Shown in pieces: positions 9,175-17,950 of a stretch of 37,787 nucleotides of DNA. How positions within the stretch are numbered: the stretch's first letter is position 1; every line of letters starts with the position of its first letter. Below the pieces are notes generated by a model, which saw only the letters and a program-made list of their open reading frames with translations, was not told the origin of the DNA and made no database searches. The DNA lies in contig JAFRXL010000056.1 of assembly GCA_017441505.1 (NCBI GenBank), positions 1-37,787 on the forward strand. Direction: 5' to 3'. The translations under genes and the position numbers were made by a program. Source of the stretch: Ruminococcus sp. Its GTDB lineage: Bacteria; Bacillota; Clostridia; Oscillospirales; Ruminococcaceae.

Positions 9175-9870
9175 TCAGCTTTCTAAAACATTTTTGATAC
9201 TCTGCATACGTTCGTCCCAGCGGGCACTTTCGTCCGCACATTCTTTGAGACTTCCTGCCAGCAGAGAGAGTTTTTCTGCCGGAAGGTCTTTTTTGTATCT
9301 GAGCTTGTGTTCGAGACTTGCCCAGAAGTCCATAGCTATAGTGCGGAGCTGAACCTCTGCTTTTACCATACGTTTCTCGTTTTCGAGAAAGATAGGCACG
9401 GCGACTATAAGATGCAGACTTCTGTAGCCGTTCTTTTTAGGTGAACTGATATAGTCTTTTTTCTCGATAAGGAATATATCGTCCTGATTGAGGAAGCAGT
9501 CTGCGAGTCTGTAGATGTCCTGTATAAAAGAGCAGACGATGCGTATTCCGGCAATATCGTTTATATTTTTTTCCATATCCTCAAGAGTAGGCTGGATGTT
9601 CTTATTAAAAAGCTTTCTTGCGATACTGTCATAGCTTTTTACTCTTGACTGTATGAATTCGATCGGATTACTTTCTCCGTTGAGGGAGAATTGTTCGTTA
9701 AGAACACGGAATTTAGTCTCTATCTCCATGATAGCACAGCGGTAGTAAGTAAAAAACTGCTGTATCGGGATCATATTTTCTTCAATCAGCGAGAGAAACT
9801 CTGGTTCTGACATTTCTTCTGAAACGCTGTTGATAAGATCTTTCTGGGTCACAGGAAAGTTTTTTTTCAT
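9175..9870 (-). CDS. Small alarmone synthetase (RelA/SpoT-domain GTP pyrophosphokinase)
   Basis: This 231-residue protein carries only the RelA/SpoT synthetase domain, as in RelQ/YjbM-type small alarmone synthetases. It would transfer pyrophosphate from ATP to GDP or GTP to make (p)ppGpp. Visible motifs are RVKSYDSIARKL, the NDIAGIRIVCSF segment, the G-loop KNGYRSLHLIV and AEVQLRTIAMDFWASLEHKLRYKK, which holds the conserved glutamate/histidine positions. There is no HD hydrolase, TGS or ACT domain, so it probably only synthesises. It begins 24 nt after a secreted dockerin gene and ends 13 nt before thiD, with no terminator in either gap, so the three are probably cotranscribed. Confidence 0.93.
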   Translation of the reverse strand: MKKNFPVTQKDLINSVSEEMSEPEFLSLIEENMIPIQQFFTYYRCAIMEIETKFRVLNEQFSLNGESNPIEFIQSRVKSYDSIARKLFNKNIQPTLEDMEKNINDIAGIRIVCSFIQDIYRLADCFLNQDDIFLIEKKDYISSPKKNGYRSLHLIVAVPIFLENEKRMVKAEVQLRTIAMDFWASLEHKLRYKKDLPAEKLSLLAGSLKECADESARWDERMQSIKNVLES

Positions 9871-9894
9871 AATAAAAGCCCTTTCGTATGGCGA

Positions 9895-11400
9895 TCATCC
9901 TTCTGCCGGAAGAGAAGGATATATTTTTATCAGGTATTTCTGGATAGCAAGAGCGTCCATGTTGCTTACGCCGTTGTTTTTGCCGTCGCAGTCTGCATTT
10001 ATTTCACCCTGCTCTGATAATTTGAATTCGTCCGGATTAGCTATGGACTGCATTATGAGAACTGCGTCATTCATTTTGACTTCATTGTTGCAGTTAGCAT
10101 CACCGGCAAGATAGAGTGATTTTACATTTATAAGTATAGCACTTGCATGGGAGTCGTAAACAGCAACGATAACGGCAACACCGTCAGCCTTTGAAGTAAC
10201 AACACCGTTCTGGTCGACTTCGGCTGTATCGGGAGTAAGTGACTTCCACTCCTTTACTTCCTTATCGCCGCCGGAAAGTGTAAGCTTAGTACCTATACCG
10301 TTGAGATCAGTCGAGCAGTCCTCAGCGGTCAGCTCAGAGAGCGGTTTGAGATCGGATGTTACGTGTATTATATACTTGACGCCGTTGTACATTATATTGA
10401 CATCACAGCTGCCTTTGCCGACTGCTGTAATGAAACCGTTCTGGTCAGTAACAGCTACGCTCTCATCTGTAGAGCTCCAGACAGCGTCAGCTCCCTCAGG
10501 GATATTCACGCTGAATTTTTTAGCCGGGATAGTCTGAGTAAGGCTTACTGAGCCGAGTTCCTTTTGAGGGATAGTAACGTTTCCGGAATAAGTTGAAGTG
10601 AGAGAAGCTGTGTAGACAGCTGTATCAGTTTCAGCAGTTATTGTGCAGTTTCCGGAGAAATGAGCGATCACCTTTCCGCTGTTGTCAACAGTAGCAATAT
10701 TTTCATCTGAGCTTGTCCACACAACAGCAGTTCCTTCAGGCAGTTTGAGGTCTATTACCGCAGTAGGAGCATCGTCTGAAAGAACGAAACTGCCGAGGTC
10801 ATATTTTGTTTTTGGAGCAGCAGTTGGTACATATGTGGAGTTGATCGTTATTTTGTAGGTGTTTTTGCCAATTACAGCAGTTACAGTGCATGAACCTGTA
10901 TTTACTGCGGTGATATTGCCCTCGTTATCGACGGTGGCAACGTTTGGGTCGGATGATGACCATACCGGAGTACCAGCCGGAGCGTTATTGAGAGTTGCGG
11001 CTGCACTTGGGTGGTCGTTATCTAAATTAACAGTACCGAGGTCTGTTACTTTTTCTTCGTCTTCATCTTTTTGGGATGTATCTTCAGTTACAACTACTTT
11101 GATCTTATATACGGACGTTGGGAATATAGCGTTGACATAAGTTGTTCCGGCACTTACAGCAGTGATTGTACCGTCAGATGAGACTGTTGCAATGCTTATG
11201 TTTTCACTGTTCCACTTTGCCTGTTCACCTGAAGTCTGCGTTGGAGATGCACTTTCTCCGACTTTAAGTGATATAGTTGCGGTCGCCTCATCGCTTTCTG
11301 ACTGTACTGCTGAAAAAGAGATAAGAGCAGTCGGATAATATGCCTGTCCTGCAACGAGACACAAAGCAGCTGCAAAAGCAGCTATTTTTTTTAAATACAT
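9895..11400 (-). CDS. Secreted Ig-like repeat protein with C-terminal type I dockerin
   Basis: This 501-residue protein has an N-terminal signal peptide (MYLKKIAAFAAALCLVAGQA). About five bacterial Ig-like (BIG2-type) repeats follow, each with a W-S-S/S-D-x-x-I/V-A-T-V-D-x-x-G-x-I/V-T-A core. A type I dockerin closes the protein (about residues 433-495), with two calcium-loop repeats starting at GDANCNNEVKMNDAV and NADCDGKNNGVSNMDAL. The dockerin should bind a cohesin on a scaffoldin or the cell surface. No catalytic domain is visible, so it is probably a structural or binding part. I chose the ATG at 11400 because AGGAGGTC lies 7-8 nt upstream and a signal peptide begins there. It heads a unit with the alarmone synthetase and thiD. 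Confidence 0.9.
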   Translation of the reverse strand: MYLKKIAAFAAALCLVAGQAYYPTALISFSAVQSESDEATATISLKVGESASPTQTSGEQAKWNSENISIATVSSDGTITAVSAGTTYVNAIFPTSVYKIKVVVTEDTSQKDEDEEKVTDLGTVNLDNDHPSAAATLNNAPAGTPVWSSSDPNVATVDNEGNITAVNTGSCTVTAVIGKNTYKITINSTYVPTAAPKTKYDLGSFVLSDDAPTAVIDLKLPEGTAVVWTSSDENIATVDNSGKVIAHFSGNCTITAETDTAVYTASLTSTYSGNVTIPQKELGSVSLTQTIPAKKFSVNIPEGADAVWSSTDESVAVTDQNGFITAVGKGSCDVNIMYNGVKYIIHVTSDLKPLSELTAEDCSTDLNGIGTKLTLSGGDKEVKEWKSLTPDTAEVDQNGVVTSKADGVAVIVAVYDSHASAILINVKSLYLAGDANCNNEVKMNDAVLIMQSIANPDEFKLSEQGEINADCDGKNNGVSNMDALAIQKYLIKIYPSLPAEG

Positions 11401-11499
11401 CAAAAGACCTCCTGAAAAATTATGTTGATTAGGACTCCGGTTCAGGGTCGATATGTCGGATATTGCATATATTGCAGCTCCGGAGCCGCTGACTTGTTT

Positions 11500-11528
11500 A
11501 TTATACCATGTAAATGTGAACAATACAA
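11500..11528 (-). promoter_or_regulatory. Promoter of the Ig/dockerin-alarmone-thiD unit
   Basis: Minus-strand TTGTAT (11528-11523), a 17-nt spacer and TATAAT (11505-11500). The 5' leader before the ATG at 11400 would be about 95 nt. Confidence 0.7.
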
Positions 11529-11560
11529 GGATATTTTCTGAAAAATGGGGAGATCACATG

Positions 11561-11592
11561 AAAAATCCGGAAGTCAGACATGACCTCCGGAT
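11561..11592 (-). terminator. Terminator after PIG-L deacetylase gene
   Basis: On the minus strand ATCCGGAGGTCA (11592-11581), a 4-nt loop and TGACTTCCGGAT (11576-11565) form a 12-bp stem with one mispaired or wobble position, followed by TTTTTC. It ends the deacetylase transcript before the next unit's promoter. Confidence 0.85.
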
Positions 11593-11605
11593 AGTTAAAA
11601 ACTAT

Positions 11606-12337
11606 TTAAGATTCAGAGAACTCATCATATTGTACCCAATCCTCATGTGAATTCATATGCTCGAACATTTTAATTGTGTTAGCCTGAGATTTATAGACTT
11701 TTTCGAGTTCTTCCTTATATTTCAGACGTTCTTCCGAGATAGTGCCGAGTGAATCCTCTACGTCTTTTATTTTACTTTTGGTATAGTATTTACCGAAGTA
11801 ATAGAGCATACAATCAGAGCCTTCGAGCTTATCCTTATAGATATTTGTAACGAACTGATTGGTCATTTTGTGGTGGATATGACCGTATTCACCGTCCGGA
11901 TTATGAGTTACTATCAGGTCCCAGTGCTTATAGCACATTATTTTCTGCAAGTCTTTCTGAATATCCTTTTTATTTTTTTTCCAGCTGTCTTTTTTTCCGT
12001 AGGTCTTGTCGGGGTAGGAGAGGATGATACCTCTGTTTCCGGATTCTTTCAGAAATTTACAGAATTCCTGCTTGCGGACAGCATTATTGCCGTTTGTTAC
12101 GACTACTATGAAATAGTCCTTATCCATGAGGTGACCGCCTCCCCAGAGAACATCGTCATCCGGATGAGCCACTATCATAAGCTTTTTGGCAGAATCAATA
12201 TCATGTTCTTTGAGTATATTGTCGGTGACTTTGGTCACATGGAAAGTACTGTATGTATAGCCGGCATACACGCTGACTATGGACATTACGATAAATGCTG
12301 CAATAATTGCTAATTTAGTTTTTATAAATGTTTTCAT
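11606..12337 (-). CDS. Membrane-anchored PIG-L family deacetylase
   Basis: PIG-L/LmbE-type enzymes are zinc-dependent hydrolases that remove acetyl groups from N-acetylglucosamine-containing molecules. This 243-residue protein starts with a hydrophobic signal anchor (about residues 8-28, IAAFIVMSIVSVYAGYTYS) that puts the catalytic domain outside the membrane. The metal-site motif AHPDDD follows VKKLMI-type strand residues, and the second ligand region is DGEYGHIHHKM. Its substrate is probably a surface glycan or secreted sugar derivative; that is inference from topology. It stands alone with its own promoter and terminator. Confidence 0.9.
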   Translation of the reverse strand: MKTFIKTKLAIIAAFIVMSIVSVYAGYTYSTFHVTKVTDNILKEHDIDSAKKLMIVAHPDDDVLWGGGHLMDKDYFIVVVTNGNNAVRKQEFCKFLKESGNRGIILSYPDKTYGKKDSWKKNKKDIQKDLQKIMCYKHWDLIVTHNPDGEYGHIHHKMTNQFVTNIYKDKLEGSDCMLYYFGKYYTKSKIKDVEDSLGTISEERLKYKEELEKVYKSQANTIKMFEHMNSHEDWVQYDEFSES

Positions 12338-12390
12338 TAGCGTTCCCCCATTTTGACATAGTATTTTATTGCTTTGCCTATATCATTAAT

Positions 12391-12420
12391 ATTATACTAC
12401 ATCTGATATTGTTTTGTCAA
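12391..12420 (-). promoter_or_regulatory. Promoter of the PIG-L deacetylase gene
   Basis: Minus-strand TTGACA (12420-12415), an 18-nt spacer and TATAAT (12396-12391). Confidence 0.8.
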
Positions 12421-12501
12421 TATAACAAAAGCAAATATTTCAGTTTATAATTCAGGGATAAGTGAACGGTTTTGTTTAGAGATCATGGCTATTTCCTCCA
12501 T

Positions 12502-13371
12502 TTATTGACCTGCCCGGTCCGACTCCCGCTTGTTTTCACGGTACAGAATATTGAATGCGAAAACCACCATAGGTATCATGCCTATCAGACCTATATCAGA
12601 AGGACCGAATATCTTACGCTCACCATGTTCACCGGTGCTGAACATAAGCGGATCAAATGATGAGTTTATAGCGGCATGGAAAAGTGCCGGCAGCCAGATA
12701 CACTCGGATTTTTCATAAAGAAAGTCAGCGATGATACCCATAGCAGTTGTGTAGATGCAGAATGCGATCAGTCCGAGGAAAGGTGCACCGATATAATCCT
12801 TTCCGTATTCGTAGCCGATAAGCAGCATTAACGGAAAGTGCCATGAACCGTGAATTATTCCGCCGAGCACCAGTCCCTTAGTTCTTCCGAAATTTTCTTT
12901 CAGTCTGGGGAAAAGGAAGCCTCTCCAGCCGATCTCCTCGCCGAGTCCAAGTATAGTTGCGATCACGAGATGCGGCGAAGTAAATGAAAGCACAATCTCA
13001 TTGATAACGTATGATAAGTATGAACTGCCGTTTTCCTTTAGCTTTTCATAAGTATTCGGGTCGGTTTCCTTTAAAAAGGTACCGGAAAAGTCTAATTCGT
13101 CATTAAAGACTATATAAAACAGTATCGCCCCCAGCAGCTGGGTAACAGTTGGCAGCAGCCACGCAATAAGTATCAGTTTTTTGTTATTGTGAATATCAGG
13201 CTTCCAACCCAAATTTTTTATATCTGCTCCGGCGATCAGAGCACCGATAGTCGGCATAAACATACATAAAGCGATCATTCCGCCGGATGGGTCAGAGCCT
13301 TGGGCTGCACTAATCTGAAGAATATATGCACTTATAAATGTAAAAAGAAGATATTTAAGTGCTTTTGACAT
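12502..13371 (-). CDS. CPBP-family intramembrane metalloprotease
   Basis: This is a 289-residue polytopic membrane protein of the CAAX protease/bacteriocin-processing (CPBP, Abi) family. The three catalytic motifs are visible: EEIGWRG (motif 1, about residues 144-150), HGSWH (motif 2, about 175) and HAAINSS (motif 3, about 238). Roughly eight hydrophobic segments surround them. Members process prenylated or secreted peptides or confer immunity to bacteriocins. The gene lies 36 nt downstream of the dockerin/LRR gene with its own ribosome site (GGAGG), so it is probably the last gene of that operon. A role in quorum-peptide trimming next to an agr locus is possible but unsupported. Confidence 0.93.
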   Translation of the reverse strand: MSKALKYLLFTFISAYILQISAAQGSDPSGGMIALCMFMPTIGALIAGADIKNLGWKPDIHNNKKLILIAWLLPTVTQLLGAILFYIVFNDELDFSGTFLKETDPNTYEKLKENGSSYLSYVINEIVLSFTSPHLVIATILGLGEEIGWRGFLFPRLKENFGRTKGLVLGGIIHGSWHFPLMLLIGYEYGKDYIGAPFLGLIAFCIYTTAMGIIADFLYEKSECIWLPALFHAAINSSFDPLMFSTGEHGERKIFGPSDIGLIGMIPMVVFAFNILYRENKRESDRAGQ

Positions 13372-13407
13372 ATGATCCTTGCCTCCGTAACGCTCTGTAG
13401 ATCGAGC

Positions 13408-15570
13408 TTATTTTATAAGCATTCTTCTCATTTTAACAATATCGAAACCGTCTAAAGTACCGTCGCTGCAAAGGTCGCCGAGTATCTGGTCATCAGGAGC
13501 TATAGCTGATTGTCCGAGGATATGACGCTGAAGTGATACGAGGTCAGCGATGTTTGTACTTTCGTCCATATTTACGTCACCGAGCGAGTATTTACACTCA
13601 GGCACTTCATTTTGTTTGAAGGAATGCAGGTTGGAGTATTTATAAATATTCCAGAATGAATGATTGTTCTTTTCTTTTTTGATCTCACGGTCGGGTTTGA
13701 GGAACCATTTATACGAGATGTTATCGCTGTCATCCCAAGTGGTATCTACGTGGAAATAGTGACCGCCGAGCTTCACTATATTCCATGCATGGGTATTATT
13801 GCAGACAGTGTAGCTTTCGATACCGGCTTCACGCAGAAGCAGGTCATAAGCATTTGAGTAGCCCTGACACTGAGTGGAATCGAAGAAGAAAAGTCCGTTA
13901 TCAGAATTATTTTGTACCAGAGCATGGGAGTCTTCATAGTTATACTCTGTATTGCTGCATACCCAGTCGTGAAGTATTTTCACCTTTTGTATATCAGGCA
14001 TATCAGGAGTTGTATTTTCTGCGACGATCTTTTTTACCTGAGCTTTTATATAGTCGTCAATAAAGCCGACTCTTTCAGCATTATTGAAATTTCTGATGAT
14101 ATATTCACGATACTCCGGTATGAATTCAGCTGTCTCGCTGTTGACGATGGTCTGGGAGTTTATGCTTTTTAGTTCCGTACATCCGGAAAAAATTGAGCCG
14201 TCTATATCATATTCAGTATTGATATTTATATTATCTATCGGACACCATGCAAATGCTTTCCATTCAGCAGTTAAGCGTCCGCCTACACCAATGTTTCTTA
14301 GTGATTCGCAGTTCTTGAAAGATTCCTTACCGAAATTGGCATCTCCGGTCGCAGTAACTTCATTCAGTTCTTTGCAATTGTTGAACGACGTAATACCTGT
14401 CTGTAAGTTTCCGTTTACGATAAGCTTTTGCAATTTAGTATTTGTAAAGGAATCGGAATATATCTGAACATCGCAATTTTCCGGGAAATTTATTTCTTCC
14501 AGTGATGTACAGTTTTTGAATGCTTCGTCTTTGATTTCTATTTTTGCAGGGTTACCGGTTATGTTGATCTTTTTTAATGCTTCACAGCTATAGAAATTAT
14601 CCGAAATCAGTGTTTCGGGACTGTTCAGACTTATCTCTTCTATAGCTGAATATCTTAATCTTGCCGGACTATCCAGTTTATCTACTGCTAACAGAGAGGC
14701 ATTTTCTCCCTGAACGTCTAACTTTTTAAGATTTTTGGCAAGTTCAAAATCCATTTTGATCCTTTTAACATTCGGCGGGAATGTTATAGAAGTGATAGTG
14801 TTCAGCCTTTCATCTGGGAAATTGAATTCACAGCCGATTATCGGAATATCATATACGATGCCGGGGACTGTAACATCTCCAGCCTCCATTGGATAATCTA
14901 TCAGTACAGCTTTCATGGTCTTGCCGAAGTCATATGGCATTACCCGCAATTCGTAATCTCCTAATCTGATGTTGAAATTGGAGGATGAATCGATGATATA
15001 GTTCTCATCCTCATAATCTATACCTTTTTCTCTGAGCCAATCCGGCATTTCGTAATCGGTATCTTCAAAAGCATAGCCGTCACATATCATGATATCATCA
15101 TGATAGTTCACTTCTTTAAGGTTTTCACAGCCTTCAAAAGTTCGGCATGGTATAACTTTCAGGCTTTTAGGTATATTCACTGTTTCCACTGAAGAACCAG
15201 AAAAAATACCTTCTCCGAAATAGTATATAGAATCCGGCAAAGTAACATTTTTGATAGATTTGTTATCGCTAAAAGCGTAATCACGTATGCCCTCAACTTT
15301 ATGTCCCTCTACATACTCAGGTACTACAACGTCCGATTCATTTCCGGTATACACAAAAAGCATAAATGGACCGTTTTCGTTTGTATATCTATAGGTAGGT
15401 TGAACAAAGATCATATTATTATATTCAATAGGATTTCCCAAAAAGGAAAAATCTGTGTAATTTCCTCCATTATATGTATTTTCAACTGCTGAAACCTTTT
15501 CAACATTGATTTTTGGAGCTGAAAATACGAGCATTACTGCTGAAACGCAAAGTGCAAATATTTTTTTCAT
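13408..15570 (-). CDS. Secreted leucine-rich repeat / transglutaminase-like / dockerin protein (copy 2)
   Basis: This 720-residue protein opens with a signal peptide (MKKIFALCVSAVMLVFSAP). BspA-type leucine-rich repeats run from about residue 80 to 500, with recurrent C-x-x-L-x-x-I/V and F-x-N-C-x-S-L-x-x-I elements. A transglutaminase-like domain follows with the triad Cys568 (TQCQGYS), His594 (THAWN) and Asp609 (HVDTTWDD). The type I dockerin spans 661-720, with loops DVNMDESTNIADLV and DLCSDGTLDGFDIV. The dockerin implies attachment to a cohesin-bearing scaffold. The intact triad suggests protease, cross-linking or peptide-modifying activity outside the cell. It is a tandem paralogue of the next gene upstream, 18 nt away, and precedes a CPBP protease gene. 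Confidence 0.93.
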   Translation of the reverse strand: MKKIFALCVSAVMLVFSAPKINVEKVSAVENTYNGGNYTDFSFLGNPIEYNNMIFVQPTYRYTNENGPFMLFVYTGNESDVVVPEYVEGHKVEGIRDYAFSDNKSIKNVTLPDSIYYFGEGIFSGSSVETVNIPKSLKVIPCRTFEGCENLKEVNYHDDIMICDGYAFEDTDYEMPDWLREKGIDYEDENYIIDSSSNFNIRLGDYELRVMPYDFGKTMKAVLIDYPMEAGDVTVPGIVYDIPIIGCEFNFPDERLNTITSITFPPNVKRIKMDFELAKNLKKLDVQGENASLLAVDKLDSPARLRYSAIEEISLNSPETLISDNFYSCEALKKINITGNPAKIEIKDEAFKNCTSLEEINFPENCDVQIYSDSFTNTKLQKLIVNGNLQTGITSFNNCKELNEVTATGDANFGKESFKNCESLRNIGVGGRLTAEWKAFAWCPIDNININTEYDIDGSIFSGCTELKSINSQTIVNSETAEFIPEYREYIIRNFNNAERVGFIDDYIKAQVKKIVAENTTPDMPDIQKVKILHDWVCSNTEYNYEDSHALVQNNSDNGLFFFDSTQCQGYSNAYDLLLREAGIESYTVCNNTHAWNIVKLGGHYFHVDTTWDDSDNISYKWFLKPDREIKKEKNNHSFWNIYKYSNLHSFKQNEVPECKYSLGDVNMDESTNIADLVSLQRHILGQSAIAPDDQILGDLCSDGTLDGFDIVKMRRMLIK

Positions 15571-15588
15571 TTTTTATCACCGCCGTTA

Positions 15589-17670
15589 TTATTTTTGTTG
15601 TATTATCATACGTCTCATTTTAATTATGTCGAAACCGTCGAGTATGCCGTCACTGCAAAGGTCACCGAGAATCTGGTCGCCCTGAGCTATAGTGGACTGT
15701 CCCAGTACATGACGCTGGAGGGAAACGAGATCGGCAATATTGGTATTTCCGTCCATATTGACATCGCCCATTGAGTATCTGCACTCAGGAAGTTCAGATT
15801 TCTGAAATGAATGCAGAGCTGAAGGTATCCTTGTCTCCCATGATGCGTGAGCCGAGCTTTCTTCGGCTATTTCCTTGTCTGATTTAAGGAACCAATCGTC
15901 CGTACCTGTATCAAAATCGTCCCATGTGGTATCGACATGGAAATAGTGACCGCCAAGCTTTATGACGTTCCATGCGTGGGAGTCGCTGTTTACTACATAA
16001 GTTTCAATACCGGCTTCGTGCATAAGGAGGTTGAAAGCGTTTGCGTATCCCTGACACTGTGTCGAGCCATAGAAGAACACACCGGCGTCTGTGAATAATT
16101 GTGCAAACGACTTATTATCGTATTCATAAACAGTATTGCTGCAAACCCAGTCGTGAAGCACCTTTGCTTTCTGTACATCTGACATATCAGCGGTAATGTT
16201 ATCTTTCACGGTCTTTTTAACATTAGCCATAATGAAATCGTTGATAAATCCGACATTTTCAACACCGTAAAAGCTATTCATTATAAAATCCTTGAATTCC
16301 GGCTTGAAATCCGCTTTTTCATCATCTACCGGAGATATTGAATTTATAGTTTTCAGCTCAGAACATCTGCTGAACCATTTGCCGTCTATGTCATTGGATA
16401 TATCAATGTTGATATTGGATAATCCGCATCCGGAGAAAGTATCATTTTTTGCAGAAAGAGTACCTTCCACAGTCAGATCATTAAGGGAGCTGCAGTTCTC
16501 AAAACAGCCTTTGTCTAAATATGCGTCACCTTTTATCACAACGTTTTTCAGGTCTTTGCAGTTCTTGAAAGAATAGTATTTTGTTTTAAGGTCTCCGTCA
16601 ATAACGAGTTCTTTGATTCCGGTATTGAAGAATGCAGATGCTTGTATATCAACATCGAAGTTGTCCGGCAAAATAAATTCTTCAAGTGAAGTGCAGTTGT
16701 AAAATGCACTGTCATATATTGTGATTTTATTGGAATCAGTTTTGCTTATGACTTTTGCTAAAGGACTCCAGTTGCCGAGAGCGTTGGACACCATATTGTT
16801 CGTGCTGTCTGAGGCAGTTCCCTCGGCAGGATCACTGCCGTTTTGAAATTCTATTTTTTTAAGATTTTTAGCTTCTTTGATGTCGATATAAATATCTTGT
16901 ACACATGGCGGGAAAGTAAGAGAAGTAAGTTTATCATCAGTTATTTCAAGAGAAACTGTGTATATTTCGATCCCTTCAACACTTTCAGGGATAGTAAGAT
17001 CTGCTTCATTTATAGGGTATGCACATAATGATGCAGCGTATTTCCTTCCGAGATCTAAAGGAAGTACGATCAAAACTACATCACCTATACATAATTCAAA
17101 TGTAGAGGAACAGGTTATAGGAAGGAATTCGTTTCCGCCGGATATATTCAGCCGTTCTGGTATTTCGATTGACGTGCCTGAGAAAGCGGACGCATCAGCT
17201 GCGATTATATCATCATGAAATTTGACCTCTTTAAGGTTAGTGCAGTCTGTAAATGTGTTCATAGGTATGACTCTTAGGCTTTCAGGTATATTTATAGACT
17301 CTAATGATGAATTTTCAAAAACACTATTTCCAAAATAATACATTGAATCGGGCAAGTTTATTTTTTTGATCGTGTTATTATTTTTAAAAACTTCATTGTC
17401 TATACCGATAACGGGGATACCGTTTATTTCTTCGGGGATAGTTATTTCTGTTTCGTTTCCGGAATATCCTGTAACAGCGAGTGTTTGAGTGTGAGCACCC
17501 GGAGTCTGAAATGTGGAATGGATATATGAATATGAAAGCCCGCCGGTCATAGGACCTGACTCAGATGCGGCGTTGATAGCAGGGGCTCTGTATTGGAAGC
17601 TGTTAAGCGGTACTGTCAGAAGTGACGCTGAAATACACAGCGACAGCAATATTTTTTTAGTTATTTTCAT
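15589..17670 (-). CDS. Secreted leucine-rich repeat / transglutaminase-like / dockerin protein (copy 1)
   Basis: This 693-residue paralogue of the downstream gene has the same layout. A signal peptide (about residues 1-35) is followed by BspA-type leucine-rich repeats and then the transglutaminase-like domain with Cys539 (TQCQGYA), His565 (SHAWN) and Asp580 (HVDTTWDD). A type I dockerin occupies about 632-693 (DVNMDGNTNIADLV and DLCSDGILDGFDII). The catalytic and dockerin parts are nearly identical between the copies, while the repeat parts have diverged, as expected when repeats choose different partners. AAAGGAG lies upstream of the ATG. It is first in an operon with the second copy and the CPBP protease gene, from a consensus promoter. 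Confidence 0.93.
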   Translation of the reverse strand: MKITKKILLSLCISASLLTVPLNSFQYRAPAINAASESGPMTGGLSYSYIHSTFQTPGAHTQTLAVTGYSGNETEITIPEEINGIPVIGIDNEVFKNNNTIKKINLPDSMYYFGNSVFENSSLESINIPESLRVIPMNTFTDCTNLKEVKFHDDIIAADASAFSGTSIEIPERLNISGGNEFLPITCSSTFELCIGDVVLIVLPLDLGRKYAASLCAYPINEADLTIPESVEGIEIYTVSLEITDDKLTSLTFPPCVQDIYIDIKEAKNLKKIEFQNGSDPAEGTASDSTNNMVSNALGNWSPLAKVISKTDSNKITIYDSAFYNCTSLEEFILPDNFDVDIQASAFFNTGIKELVIDGDLKTKYYSFKNCKDLKNVVIKGDAYLDKGCFENCSSLNDLTVEGTLSAKNDTFSGCGLSNINIDISNDIDGKWFSRCSELKTINSISPVDDEKADFKPEFKDFIMNSFYGVENVGFINDFIMANVKKTVKDNITADMSDVQKAKVLHDWVCSNTVYEYDNKSFAQLFTDAGVFFYGSTQCQGYANAFNLLMHEAGIETYVVNSDSHAWNVIKLGGHYFHVDTTWDDFDTGTDDWFLKSDKEIAEESSAHASWETRIPSALHSFQKSELPECRYSMGDVNMDGNTNIADLVSLQRHVLGQSTIAQGDQILGDLCSDGILDGFDIIKMRRMIIQQK

Positions 17671-17724
17671 CTGAAATTTCTCCTTTTACTTGTAATTGAC
17701 ATTTCAAGTTCTCTTTTTTGTGTT

Positions 17725-17753
17725 ATTATACCATGAATTTGAGAAAATGTCAA
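17725..17753 (-). promoter_or_regulatory. Consensus promoter of the LRR/dockerin operon
   Basis: Minus-strand TTGACA (17753-17748), a 17-nt spacer and TATAAT (17730-17725). The 280-nt divergent gap to the acyltransferase gene holds this promoter and the one at 17889 and nothing else I can name. Confidence 0.88.
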
Positions 17754-17888
17754 ATTATATTGCTAAATATGCATAGGGGATAACAGTGAATTTTCTTGGC
17801 TTTAGTATAATTTTTTGCACAAATTAGTACTATTTGATCCAGTAAATGCGGTCTGTATAGTTAAATATTATTAGTTGTGCGTACTTGC

Positions 17889-17917
17889 TTGAAAAGTCGG
17901 AACATATGTGGTATAAT
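17889..17917 (+). promoter_or_regulatory. Promoter of the acyltransferase gene
   Basis: TTGAAA (17889-17894), a 17-nt spacer and TATAAT (17912-17917), about 30 nt upstream of the chosen start codon. Confidence 0.75.
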
Positions 17918-17950
17918 TATAGATGTATTTTTTTGATAAGGAGCGTATGT

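Noticed and set aside
9162-9894. Thiamine riboswitch controlling thiD
   Set aside because: The thiD leader is only 13 nt within an operon and no THI-box sequence is seen in the unit.
12502-13371. CPBP protease as part of the agr peptide pathway
   Set aside because: It is on the opposite strand in the dockerin operon, 6 kb from agrD, and nothing beyond proximity links them.
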